From: Streptomyces albospinus
GTDB taxonomy: Bacteria > Actinomycetota > Actinomycetes > Streptomycetales > Streptomycetaceae
NCBI RefSeq assembly: GCF_014648695.1
Contig: NZ_BMRP01000028.1
Span: 25,037-85,202 of the forward strand
Length of the DNA stretch: 60,166 nucleotides
Reading direction: 5' to 3'
The notes under the pieces are model-generated. The model ran no database searches. It was not told the DNA's origin and was given only the letters and a program-made list of their open reading frames with translations. Made by a program: the position numbers and the translations under genes. The stretch's first letter is position 1, and each line of letters opens with the position of its first letter. Below are positions 41,376-48,941 of this stretch, piece after piece.

Positions 41376-41873
41376 TCAGCGGAGCCAGGGGAGGTCGGCG
41401 CCTTGCGGTTGCAGCCCCTCGGCCATGACCCCGCAGATCTCGTCGAGTTGGTTTATCTGCTCCGCGGAGAGCCGGTCGAAGATCGCGGCGCGCACCGCGG
41501 CGACATGTCCGGGCGCGGCTTTCTCCAGAACCCGCATGCCCTCGTCCGTGAGGTGGGCGTTCTGGCCGCGCTTGTCGGACGGGCAGTCCTCGCGCCGTAC
41601 CCAGCCGTTCTTCTCCAGGCGGGCCACGGCGTGCGAGAGGCGGGACCGCGTGATCTTGGCGTTCTGGGCCAGCTCGGTCATCCGCATCCGGCGCCGCGGC
41701 GCACGGGAGAGCTGGACGAGCAGGCCGTAATAGATGTGCGGCATCCCGGCGTCGCGCTGTAGCTGGCGGTCGAGGTGGTCCTCCAGGAGCGTCGTGGCGT
41801 GGAGGTAGGACTGCCAGGCGTGCTGCTCCTCGTCGGTGAGCCAGCGTGGCTCGGTTGGGGGTTCGTTGCTCAT
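41376..41873 (-). CDS. MarR-family regulator
   Basis: A 165-residue winged-helix regulator: RMTELAQNAKITRSRLSHAV as recognition region, then ARLEKNGWVRREDCPSDKRG with the wing. ATG 41,873. It is divergent from an extradiol dioxygenase gene, with two palindromes between them at 41,901-41,958. A phenolic ligand is plausible, as for many MarR proteins beside aromatic-degradation genes. It is convergent with the MFS gene. Confidence 0.9.
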   Translation of the reverse strand: MSNEPPTEPRWLTDEEQHAWQSYLHATTLLEDHLDRQLQRDAGMPHIYYGLLVQLSRAPRRRMRMTELAQNAKITRSRLSHAVARLEKNGWVRREDCPSDKRGQNAHLTDEGMRVLEKAAPGHVAAVRAAIFDRLSAEQINQLDEICGVMAEGLQPQGADLPWLR

Positions 41874-41900
41874 GCCATCCACTCTCTCACCGCTCCACGA

Positions 41901-41958
41901 GTTATTGAACATTTAACAACGTGGAGTTAGGCTGAGATTGCCCTCTTGAAGATTCAAG
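41901..41958. promoter_or_regulatory. Two palindromic MarR operator candidates
   Basis: GTTATTGAACATTTAACAAC (41,901-41,920) is a 20-bp imperfect palindrome, and CTTGAAGATTCAAG (41,945-41,958) a second near-palindrome. Both lie between the divergent MarR and dioxygenase genes. TTGAA/TTCAA halves are typical MarR-family sites. Confidence 0.7.
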
Positions 41959-42044
41959 TAAACGCACCTCGGTACGGCCGTACCCGGGCGCGAAGAATGT
42001 TCGTGGGGCACCGACTAACGCCAGTGTGACGCCGTGGAGCCGTT

Positions 42045-42821
42045 ATGTCCGTAATGCCCGCCCTGTATCTCAGTCATGGTGCTCCGCCGCTCGCCGACGA
42101 CCCGGTCTGGCCGGGGCAACTGGCCGCCTGGTCCGCGCAGCTGCCCCGCCCCGAGGCCGTACTGATCGTCTCCGCCCACTGGGAAGAGGCCCCGCTCGCG
42201 CTCGGCGCCACCGAGACGGTGCCGCTGGTCTACGACTTCTGGGGCTTCCCCGAGCACTACTACCGGGTGCGCTACCCGGCCCTCGGCGCCCCGGAGCTCG
42301 CCGAGCGGATCCGCCGGACGCTGCGGACGCCGGGCACGCCCGTCGAGGACATCCCCGACCGCGGGCTCGACCACGGGGCGTACGTCCCGCTCGTCGAGAT
42401 GTACCCGGACGCCGATGTCCCGGTGCTCCAGATGTCGCTGCCCACCCTCGACCCGCGGCGGCTCTACGCGATCGGGCGCCGGCTCGCGCCGCTGCGCGAG
42501 GAGGGCGTACTGATCGTCGGCAGCGGCTTCTTCACCCACAACCTGGCGGCGCTGCGGCAGTCCGCGAACGGTACGCCCGCCTGGTCGGCGGAGTTCGACG
42601 ACTGGGGGCGGCGGGCCCTGGAGGACCAGGACCTCGACGCGCTCTTCGACTTCACGCACAAGGCGCCGGCTGGCGCCCTCGCCCATCCGCGCACCGAGCA
42701 CTTCGCGCCGCTGTTCGTGACCCTGGGCGCCGCCGACGCCCAGGGACAGCTGGGCAGCGGGCGCAGCGTGATCGACGGCTACTGGATGGGGCTGGCCAAG
42801 CGGTCGGTGCAGTACGGCTGA
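42045..42821 (+). CDS. LigB/DODA-type extradiol ring-opening dioxygenase
   Basis: A 258-residue class III extradiol dioxygenase. The metal ligands are visible: His near the start (LSHGAPP), His in VLIVSAHWEE, and the later DRGLDHGAYVPL and GSGFFTHNL motifs. This group (YgiD-like) opens catechol rings such as DOPA using a divalent metal. It is full length. It is divergent from the MarR gene, with operators between, so it is probably induced by a phenolic compound. The substrate is unproven. Confidence 0.9.
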   Translation: MSVMPALYLSHGAPPLADDPVWPGQLAAWSAQLPRPEAVLIVSAHWEEAPLALGATETVPLVYDFWGFPEHYYRVRYPALGAPELAERIRRTLRTPGTPVEDIPDRGLDHGAYVPLVEMYPDADVPVLQMSLPTLDPRRLYAIGRRLAPLREEGVLIVGSGFFTHNLAALRQSANGTPAWSAEFDDWGRRALEDQDLDALFDFTHKAPAGALAHPRTEHFAPLFVTLGAADAQGQLGSGRSVIDGYWMGLAKRSVQYG

Positions 42822-42857
42822 GGGGCGCGCCCGGCACCGGCCGGGCGGGCGCACCGG

Positions 42858-43907
42858 TCAGGTGCCCGGCGCGATCAGCTCCAGGGAGCGGAGGGCGGCC
42901 GACAGGGCGCGGTCGTCGCCGTCCTCGGTCCAGGAGGCCACGTCCAGCGCCGTGTCGGTCAGCTTGACCGCATGCGCGTCGCCGTGGGCGGCGGCCCGTG
43001 CGAAGACCTCCTCCGGGGTGAGCGCCCCGGCCGCCAGGGGAGGCAGCGGCGCGCCGGGGGAGTAGACGGAGGTGAGGGCGGCGCTCGCCGTCCAGGCCGC
43101 GCCGAGCGAGGCCGCCCAGAGGTCGCGGGGGAGCGCCGGGAGGGTGCGCAGCACGGCGTTCGGGGCGGTGGCCGCGTGCACCAGCAGGACGGCGTTGCCG
43201 TGTCCGTGGTCGCGATAGCGGTGGGTGGCGGCCCGGACGACCGCGGCCAGCAGATCGCGGGCGTCGTCCGGGTCCCGCGGGGCGCGCAGCCGGCCGGCCG
43301 CCGCCGTCCAGCCCTCCGTACCGGGCAGCTGGGCCAGCCCGCCGAGGACGGAGGTCTGCTGGTCGGCGACGCGCGGGAGGCCGGCGAGCGCGTCGGCGGG
43401 CGAGGCGGTCCCGCCGGGGTCCGCGGACACCGGCAGGGTGGTGTGGCGGGCTGCCCAGTAGCCGATCGCATGCGCCAACTCCGCGCGGCGGGGCTCCTCT
43501 TCGCCCTGCTCCAGCAAGGTCCGTACGGCGTGGCCGACGCGGATGACCGGGTGCGTCGCGGCGCCCGCGATACCGGGCAGCAGCCGCGGCCACCATTCGG
43601 TGAGCACCTCGCGCCAGGGGCGTTCGGAGACCTGGCGCGACAGGTACGCGGTCCAGTCGGTGACCCGGCGCGGATCGCCCAGTGCCTGCCGCCAGTTGGC
43701 GTCGGTGATCGCGGACTGCGCGCGCGGTACGTCCTCCAGCTTGGTGGTGTAGTCGTCGAGCCAGCGGTGGACCGTACGCGCCTGGCCGTGCCGGACGAGC
43801 GCCTCCACGGCCATCGGGCCGTGATTGGCCAGATACCCGCGGAATTCGGGGCCGGTGGCGTGCAGGCGCTCCAGGGCTTCGTCGAGTGTGCCGCTCGTCG
43901 TATCCAT
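42858..43907 (-). CDS. Questin oxidase-like family protein
   Basis: A 349-residue soluble protein with the pattern of the questin oxidase family: NHGPMAVEALVRHG, then RTVHRWLDDYTTKLED and ERPWREVLTEWWPRLLPG. In fungi one member opens the ring of an anthraquinone, and bacterial members are mostly uncharacterised. No cofactor motif is visible, as is usual for the family. It is convergent with the dioxygenase gene, 36 bp apart. Confidence 0.8.
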   Translation of the reverse strand: MDTTSGTLDEALERLHATGPEFRGYLANHGPMAVEALVRHGQARTVHRWLDDYTTKLEDVPRAQSAITDANWRQALGDPRRVTDWTAYLSRQVSERPWREVLTEWWPRLLPGIAGAATHPVIRVGHAVRTLLEQGEEEPRRAELAHAIGYWAARHTTLPVSADPGGTASPADALAGLPRVADQQTSVLGGLAQLPGTEGWTAAAGRLRAPRDPDDARDLLAAVVRAATHRYRDHGHGNAVLLVHAATAPNAVLRTLPALPRDLWAASLGAAWTASAALTSVYSPGAPLPPLAAGALTPEEVFARAAAHGDAHAVKLTDTALDVASWTEDGDDRALSAALRSLELIAPGT

Positions 43908-44063
43908 GGCCCGAGGCTAGGTCGGCCCCCGACCGGTCCGTAACGGTCTGCGGGCGGATCCCCAACGGGCCCGCGGGCCTACGGCGTTGGTCGGACCGCG
44001 GCGGGTGGGCGGGTGCGCCGCGGTGGCGCGCGGGGCCGGGTCCTCGGCGGTGTCCGGCGGCGC

Positions 44064-44603
44064 TCAGTGCGCGGTGTGCGGGAGGTGTGCGGTGTGCGGG
44101 CGGTGCAGGCCGTGCGGCTCGCGGACGCGGTGGGTGCGGAAGGCGTAGAGCGAGACCACGAACATCACGGCGAACATGACCACGCCCCAGCCCGACGACT
44201 TGAGGACGGAGGGTCCGCTGACGGAGTAGAGCCAGCCCATCGACGTACCGAAGAGCGCCGCGTACGCCAGGGCGCGGGTCTCGGTGATCATGGTCGGGCC
44301 GAAGTGCACCAGGGTCACCCCCAGGGCCCCGGAGACCACCGCGGCGATCAGCCCGCGGAGCGCGGCCTGGCCGCCCGAGGCTCCGCTGGTGTGGTCGAGC
44401 CAGATCGTGTAGCAGCCGAAGCCGAGCGCTGCGATGACGGGGAGCGCCACGGAGAGCGGTGTGCGGTGGACCGTGCCGGCGCCTTCCTGCCGGAGGGCCG
44501 TCGCGCCGTGTTCGGGTTCGACGGTGCCGTGGGAGCGGGCCGCCAGCGCCTCGTGTGCCGGGCCCTGGTGGGAGTGCTGGTCGCCGTGGGAGTGCTGGTC
44601 CAT
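44064..44603 (-). CDS. His-rich membrane protein, unknown function
   Basis: Encodes 179 residues. The N-terminus MDQHSHGDQHSHQGPAHEAL is His-rich and the C-terminus again (HGLHRPHTAHLPHTAH), suggesting metal binding at both ends. Four hydrophobic segments lie between residues ~50 and 155. GAGGAG is 7 nt before ATG 44,603. No family is recognised. It stands between the questin-oxidase-like gene and an acetyltransferase gene, all on the minus strand. Confidence 0.7.
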   Translation of the reverse strand: MDQHSHGDQHSHQGPAHEALAARSHGTVEPEHGATALRQEGAGTVHRTPLSVALPVIAALGFGCYTIWLDHTSGASGGQAALRGLIAAVVSGALGVTLVHFGPTMITETRALAYAALFGTSMGWLYSVSGPSVLKSSGWGVVMFAVMFVVSLYAFRTHRVREPHGLHRPHTAHLPHTAH

Positions 44604-44730
44604 GACGGGCTCCTCTCGTTCGCCCCTCTTCCTGTCCAGGCGACACCCGGGGGCCGGGTGCGTCAACTGGATCAGGGACCTCGCGGACGGCCGCCGCGGT
44701 CCGGATCCGCCTCGGCCCGGCCCCTCCGCC

Positions 44731-45228
44731 TCAGGCCAGGTCCTTCTGGTACCAGGCCACGTCCCAGTAGCGCCCGAACTTGCGGCCCACCTCGGTGTAC
44801 GTGCCGATGTGGCGGAAGCCGAAGCGGGCGTGCAGGCGGACGGACGCCTCGTTGGGCTGGGCGATGCCCGCGTAGGCGCGGTGCACGTCCTCGCCGGCCA
44901 GCGCCTCGAACAGGGCCGAGTAGAGCAGCGTGCCGACGCCCCGCCCGGCGGCCTGCGGGGCGCAGTAGACGGTGGTCTCGACGGAGGTGGCGTACGCGGC
45001 CTTGGGGCGGAAGGCGCTGCTGGTCGCGTATCCGAGCAGGGCGCCGCCGGGGTCCTGCGCAACCAGAAGGCGGTGTGGGCCGTCTTGAGGGTGGGAGAGC
45101 AGCCACGGGCGACGTCGCTCCGGGCTGAAGGGCTCCGTGTCGAATGTGACGGGCGTCTCACGGATGTAGTGGTTGTAAAGATCCGTAAGCGCTGCGAGGT
45201 CCGTCTCGACGCCCGCTCTGACCTGCAC
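44731..45228 (-). CDS. GNAT N-acetyltransferase, phosphinothricin acetyltransferase-like
   Basis: A 165-residue acetyltransferase: MQVRAGVETDLAALTDLYNH, then YIRETPVTFDTEPFSPERRR, and the acetyl-CoA loop PQAAGRGVGTLLYSALFEAL. The N-terminus and HYIRETPVTFDTE segment resemble PAT/MddA-type enzymes that acetylate phosphinothricin, methionine sulfone or similar amino acids. GTG 45,228 follows AAGGAGGGG, so it is preferred over ATG 45,249. Resistance to an antibiotic should not be assumed without testing. Confidence 0.88.
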   Translation of the reverse strand: MQVRAGVETDLAALTDLYNHYIRETPVTFDTEPFSPERRRPWLLSHPQDGPHRLLVAQDPGGALLGYATSSAFRPKAAYATSVETTVYCAPQAAGRGVGTLLYSALFEALAGEDVHRAYAGIAQPNEASVRLHARFGFRHIGTYTEVGRKFGRYWDVAWYQKDLA

Positions 45229-45309
45229 TTCCCCTCCTTCGGACGGCATCCGGCCTCCCTGGTGAGGGGGCAGGGTACTGCATGATCAGAAAAATAGCGG
45301 CGCGGCTTG

Positions 45310-45335
45310 GGAATTCTGTCCGGATTCCAGCCGTT
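45310..45335 (+). promoter_or_regulatory. Sigma-R promoter of hrdD (GGAAT-N18-GTT)
   Basis: GGAAT (45,310-45,314), exactly 18 nt, then GTT (45,333-45,335). This is the consensus for the thiol-stress sigma factor SigR, and hrdD of S. coelicolor is a known SigR target. It lies about 110 bp before the hrdD start. Confidence 0.8.
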
Positions 45336-45446
45336 GTTTCCTTCGGACGGGTCAGCCGGTCGAGCATCGGCAGTCCGGAGAGCAACCGACGGACCATCGA
45401 CCCGCCCACCGTCCCGCGACCGACTCATCGCAAAGGGAGCACACGC

Positions 45447-46448
45447 ATGGCAACCCGTGCCGTCGCCCGTAGTCAGGCCAGTACCAGTGGATCTGATGGG
45501 GCCACCAGCGTTCGCGCCGGAGGCGGGGAGATCGCCGACCGCGACCTGGTCGGCATGTACCTCGACGAGATCGCGCGTACGCCGCTGCTCGACGCCGCCA
45601 AGGAGGTCGAGCTGTCCCAGACCATCGAGGCGGGTGTGTACGCCCGGCAGATCCTGGACGGCGAGGTCGCCGACGGCAATGCCGCGGGCGCCGGCCGCGA
45701 GGAGCTGGAGGCGCTGGCCGCCGAGGGCGAAAGGGCCAAGGATGTCTTCATCCGGTCCAATCTGCGGCTGGTCGTCGCCGTCGCCCGCCGTTACCCGCGC
45801 GCCGGCCTCCCCCTGCTGGACCTGATCCAGGAGGGCAACGCCGGTCTGGTCCGCGCCGTGGAGAAGTTCGACTACGCCAAGGGCTTCAAGTTCTCGACGT
45901 ACGCGACGTGGTGGATCCGCCAGGCCATCACCCGCTCCATCGCCGACCAGTCCCGCACGATCCGGCTGCCCGTCCACCTCGTGGAGGAGCTGGGCCGGAT
46001 CCGCCGGGTGCAGCGCGAGTTCAACCGCGAGAACGGCCGCGACCCCGAGCCGGCGGAGGTGGCCGGCGAGCTGGGCTCGACGCCCGCCCGCATCACCGAC
46101 GTCCTGGACTGGGCCCGCGACCCGGTCAGCCTGAACATGTCGGTGGACGACGACGGCGACACCCAGTTCGGCGACCTGCTGGAGGACACCTCCGCGGCCT
46201 CCCCCGAGCAGTCCGTGCTCACGCTGCTGCGCAGCGAGGAGCTGGAGGACCTGATCGACCGCCTCGACCAGCGCACCGCCTCGATCATCAAGGCCCGCTA
46301 CGGCATCGAGGACGGCCGCGAGCGCACCCTGACCGAGGTCGGCAAGCAGCACGGCCTCACCCGCGAGCGGATCCGGCAGATCGAGAAGCATGCGCTGCTG
46401 GAGCTGAAGCGGATGGCCCGGGACACCGGGTTCGACGCGGCGGCCTGA
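45447..46448 (+). CDS. hrdD: RNA polymerase group 2 sigma factor HrdD
   Basis: A 333-residue sigma-70 factor lacking region 1.1. Regions in order: 1.2 (DLVGMYLDEIARTPLL), 2 (DVFIRSNLRLVVAVARRYPR, then FKFSTYATWWIRQAITRSIA), 3 and 4 (ERTLTEVGKQHGLTRERIRQ). The start MATRAVARSQ and end MARDTGFDAAA match HrdD as I recall it from S. coelicolor. AAAGGGAG precedes ATG 45,447. A SigR-type promoter upstream suggests induction by thiol-oxidative stress. Confidence 0.95.
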   Translation: MATRAVARSQASTSGSDGATSVRAGGGEIADRDLVGMYLDEIARTPLLDAAKEVELSQTIEAGVYARQILDGEVADGNAAGAGREELEALAAEGERAKDVFIRSNLRLVVAVARRYPRAGLPLLDLIQEGNAGLVRAVEKFDYAKGFKFSTYATWWIRQAITRSIADQSRTIRLPVHLVEELGRIRRVQREFNRENGRDPEPAEVAGELGSTPARITDVLDWARDPVSLNMSVDDDGDTQFGDLLEDTSAASPEQSVLTLLRSEELEDLIDRLDQRTASIIKARYGIEDGRERTLTEVGKQHGLTRERIRQIEKHALLELKRMARDTGFDAAA

Positions 46449-46750
46449 CCCGCCCGGCGATCCGGCGATCCGGCGCACTGCGGGACGGCCGGGACGGCCG
46501 CCGGTCCGTGCGCCACCCCTGGAGGCGAGATGCCTCCGGGCGGCATATCTGTGGAGCGAGCCCCGGTGCCGTTGCGGCGTCGGGGCTCCGTTGTGCCGGT
46601 AGCGGTTGTGCCGGTAACGGCCCCGGGGCCGCCGGCCGAGCGTGCGGCATGCCGCGACCCTCGATGCCCGTTTGGGTCCGACTGATGTCTGAGTCTGTTT
46701 ACTTCCCGGATGGCCCGACGTAGCATCGCCGGGAAACCACAGGTTCGGGC
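46449..46750. other. Intergenic region between hrdD and fruR
   Basis: About 300 bp with no gene. It contains a short imperfect tandem repeat GTTGTGCCGGTA near 46,592-46,620 and should hold the fruRK promoter near 46,680-46,740. Confidence 0.5.
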
Positions 46751-47542
46751 ATGGAACGGACACAGACGCAGATGTATGCACCGGAGCGCCAGCAGGAGAT
46801 CCTGCGGCTCGCCCGTGAGAGCGGGCGGGTGGACGTGCTCTCCCTCGCGGAGGAGTTCCAGGTCACCGCCGAGACCGTACGGCGCGATCTGAAGGCGCTG
46901 GACCGCGCCGGACTGGTGCGCCGGGTGCACGGCGGCGCCATCCCGGCCGGCCGGCTGGACTTCGAGCCGGACCTCGCCGAGCGGGACGCGGTGGCCGCCG
47001 ACGAGAAGCAGCGCATCGCGCGGGCCGCGCTCGCCGAGCTGCCCGGCGGCGAGGGCCCCGGCAGCGTGATCCTGGACGCCGGTACGACCGCCGCCCGGCT
47101 CGCCGCCGAGATCCCGCTGGAGGCCGAGCTGACCGTGGTCACCCACGGCCTGCCGGTCGCCGCGCGGCTGGCCGACCACCCCGGCCTCACCCTCCACCTC
47201 GTGGGCGGCCGGATCCGGCACCGCACGCGCGCCGCGGTCGACGACTGGGCGCTCCGCGCCTACCGGGAGATCAACGCCGATGTGCTGTTCCTGGCGACGA
47301 ACGGCTTCTCCCTCGACGGCGGCCTGACCACCCCCGACCTCGCCGAGGCCGCGGTCAAGCGGGCGCTGATCGCCGCCGCCCGCCGGGTCGTACTGCTCGC
47401 CGACTCCGCGAAGTTCGGGCAGCAGCACTTCGCCCGCTTCGGCGAGCTGTCGGACGTGGACGTGCTGATCACCGACACCGGGCTGCGCCCCGAGGACGCC
47501 CTCGCCATCGAGCGGGCCGGCACGGAGGTGGTCCGCGCATGA
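46751..47542 (+). CDS. fruR: DeoR-family regulator of fructose utilisation
   Basis: A 263-residue sugar-phosphate-responsive repressor. The N-terminal HTH is LSLAEEFQVTAETVRRDLKA followed by RVHGGAIP, the DeoR signature. The C-terminal DeoRC sensor has VILDAGTTAARLAAEIP and ADSAKFGQQHFARF, with the Lys expected to contact sugar phosphate. ATG 46,751 has AGG at fair spacing; ATG 46,772 (MYAPERQQEILRL) is an equally plausible start. It overlaps fruK by 4 nt, so the two are cotranscribed. Confidence 0.9.
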   Translation: MERTQTQMYAPERQQEILRLARESGRVDVLSLAEEFQVTAETVRRDLKALDRAGLVRRVHGGAIPAGRLDFEPDLAERDAVAADEKQRIARAALAELPGGEGPGSVILDAGTTAARLAAEIPLEAELTVVTHGLPVAARLADHPGLTLHLVGGRIRHRTRAAVDDWALRAYREINADVLFLATNGFSLDGGLTTPDLAEAAVKRALIAAARRVVLLADSAKFGQQHFARFGELSDVDVLITDTGLRPEDALAIERAGTEVVRA

Positions 47543-48501
47543 TCCTCACCGTCACCCCCAACCCCAGCCTGGACCGCACCTACGAGATCCCGGCGCTGGA
47601 CCGCGGCGCCGTGCTGCGCGCCACCGCCGACCGGATCGACCCGGGCGGCAAGGGCGTCAACGTCTCGCGCGCGCTCGCCGCCGCCCGGCACCGCACCCTC
47701 GCCGTCCTGCCGCTGGGCGGCCCCGCGGGCGCGGCGCTGGCCGGGCTGCTGGCCGCCGAGGGCATCGAGGTGGCGGGCGTCCCGGTGGCCGGGCAGACCC
47801 GCACCAACATCGCCGTCGCCGAGCCCGACGGCACCCTCACCAAGATCAACGCAACCGGCCCCGAGCTGACCGCCGACGAGTCCGAGGCGCTGCTGGCGAC
47901 GGTCGGCGAGCGCTCCGCCGGCGCCGACTGGATCGCCTGCTGCGGCAGCCTGCCGCGCGGGTTGGCGCCCGAGTGGTACGCCGAACTGGTCGCCCGCGCC
48001 CATCGCGCCGGCGCCCGGATCGCCCTGGACACCTCGGGCCCGTCGCTGACCGCGGCGCTGCGCGAACGCCCCGACGTCGTCAAGCCGAACGCCGAGGAGC
48101 TCGCCCAGGCCGTCGGCCGCCCCCTGGCCACCCTCGGCGACGCGGTCGAGGCCGCCGAGGAGCTGCGCGCCCGGGGCGCCCGCGCCGTCCTGGCGTCGCT
48201 GGGCGCCGACGGGCAACTCCTGGTGGACGCGGCCGGAGCGCACTTCGGCAGCGCCCCCGTCGCCGCCGTCCGCAGCAATGTCGGCGCCGGGGACGCCTCG
48301 CTGGCCGGCTTCCTCGCGGCGGGCGGCACCGGTCCGGCCGCGCTGGCCGCCGCGGTGGCGCACGGCGCGGCGGCCGTCCAGCTGCCGGGCAGCCTGATGC
48401 CGGCGCCGGCGGATCTCGCGCCGGCGGATCTCGCGCCGGCGGAGGTGACGGTGACCGACGAGGTGCCGCTCGACCGGGAGTTGACGGAACCGGCGCCATG
48501 A
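47539..48501 (+). CDS. fruK: 1-phosphofructokinase
   Basis: A 320-residue PfkB-family kinase that phosphorylates fructose-1-phosphate to the 1,6-bisphosphate. MILTVTPNPSLDRTYEIP, PGGKGVNVSRALA and the anion-hole motif SNVGAGDASLAGFL with catalytic Asp are intact. The C-terminus has a small repeat (ADLAPADLAPAEV) from a 15-bp tandem repeat at ~48,408-48,443. The expected fructose PTS gene fruA does not follow; see findings. Confidence 0.93.
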   Translation: MILTVTPNPSLDRTYEIPALDRGAVLRATADRIDPGGKGVNVSRALAAARHRTLAVLPLGGPAGAALAGLLAAEGIEVAGVPVAGQTRTNIAVAEPDGTLTKINATGPELTADESEALLATVGERSAGADWIACCGSLPRGLAPEWYAELVARAHRAGARIALDTSGPSLTAALRERPDVVKPNAEELAQAVGRPLATLGDAVEAAEELRARGARAVLASLGADGQLLVDAAGAHFGSAPVAAVRSNVGAGDASLAGFLAAGGTGPAALAAAVAHGAAAVQLPGSLMPAPADLAPADLAPAEVTVTDEVPLDRELTEPAP

Positions 48502-48535
48502 GCGCGCGCCGGGTGGCGTTCCGTGCTGAAGTCCG

Positions 48536-48772
48536 ATGCCGTACGCCGATCCCGTTTCTTCGGGGGGTGCCGGAAATGGCGGGAGGGCAGGCCCTCCCCT
48601 GATCGGCCGGCCCCTCCTCTACCTCCTCGCCGTCGCCGCCGGCCTGGTCGTCCTCCTCAAGGGCCTGCGCACCTCGTCGCCGGCCGCGCCGCGGACGGCC
48701 GCGCCGGCGGCTGCCCCCGAGGCCGCGCACCTTGAGGCGGTTACGCACGGAACAACGTCCTCGCGCCGCTGA
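48536..48772 (+). CDS. Possible small membrane protein after fruK
   Basis: From about 48,600 to 48,772 the frame has very strong G/C third positions and encodes one membrane helix (PLLYLLAVAAGLVVLLKGL) and an Ala/Pro-rich tail. The part from ATG 48,536 to 48,600 has weaker codon bias, so the true start may be later, perhaps at a non-ATG codon, or the gene may be a remnant. No family is recognised. Confidence 0.4.
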   Translation: MPYADPVSSGGAGNGGRAGPPLIGRPLLYLLAVAAGLVVLLKGLRTSSPAAPRTAAPAAAPEAAHLEAVTHGTTSSRR

Positions 48773-48869
48773 GCGGGGTGTGCGGGACGTCCGGCGGGTG
48801 CCCGCACGCGGCCGGGCCGGGCCTCCCCGCGGGCGGTGGCCGGCACGGGGCGGCCCGACCGGAAGCGGC

Positions 48870-48909
48870 GAGGCGGTGGCCGGCCCCCAAAGGAGCCGGC
48901 CACCGCCTC
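48870..48909. terminator. Strong hairpin after the L,D-transpeptidase gene
   Basis: GAGGCGGTGGCCGGC (48,870-48,884) pairs perfectly with GCCGGCCACCGCCTC (48,895-48,909) around a 10-nt loop. It lies 33 bp past the stop of the minus-strand L,D-transpeptidase gene. Confidence 0.8.
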
Positions 48910-48941
48910 GTACGCCGGCGGGCGTTACCCGCCGGGGCGCG

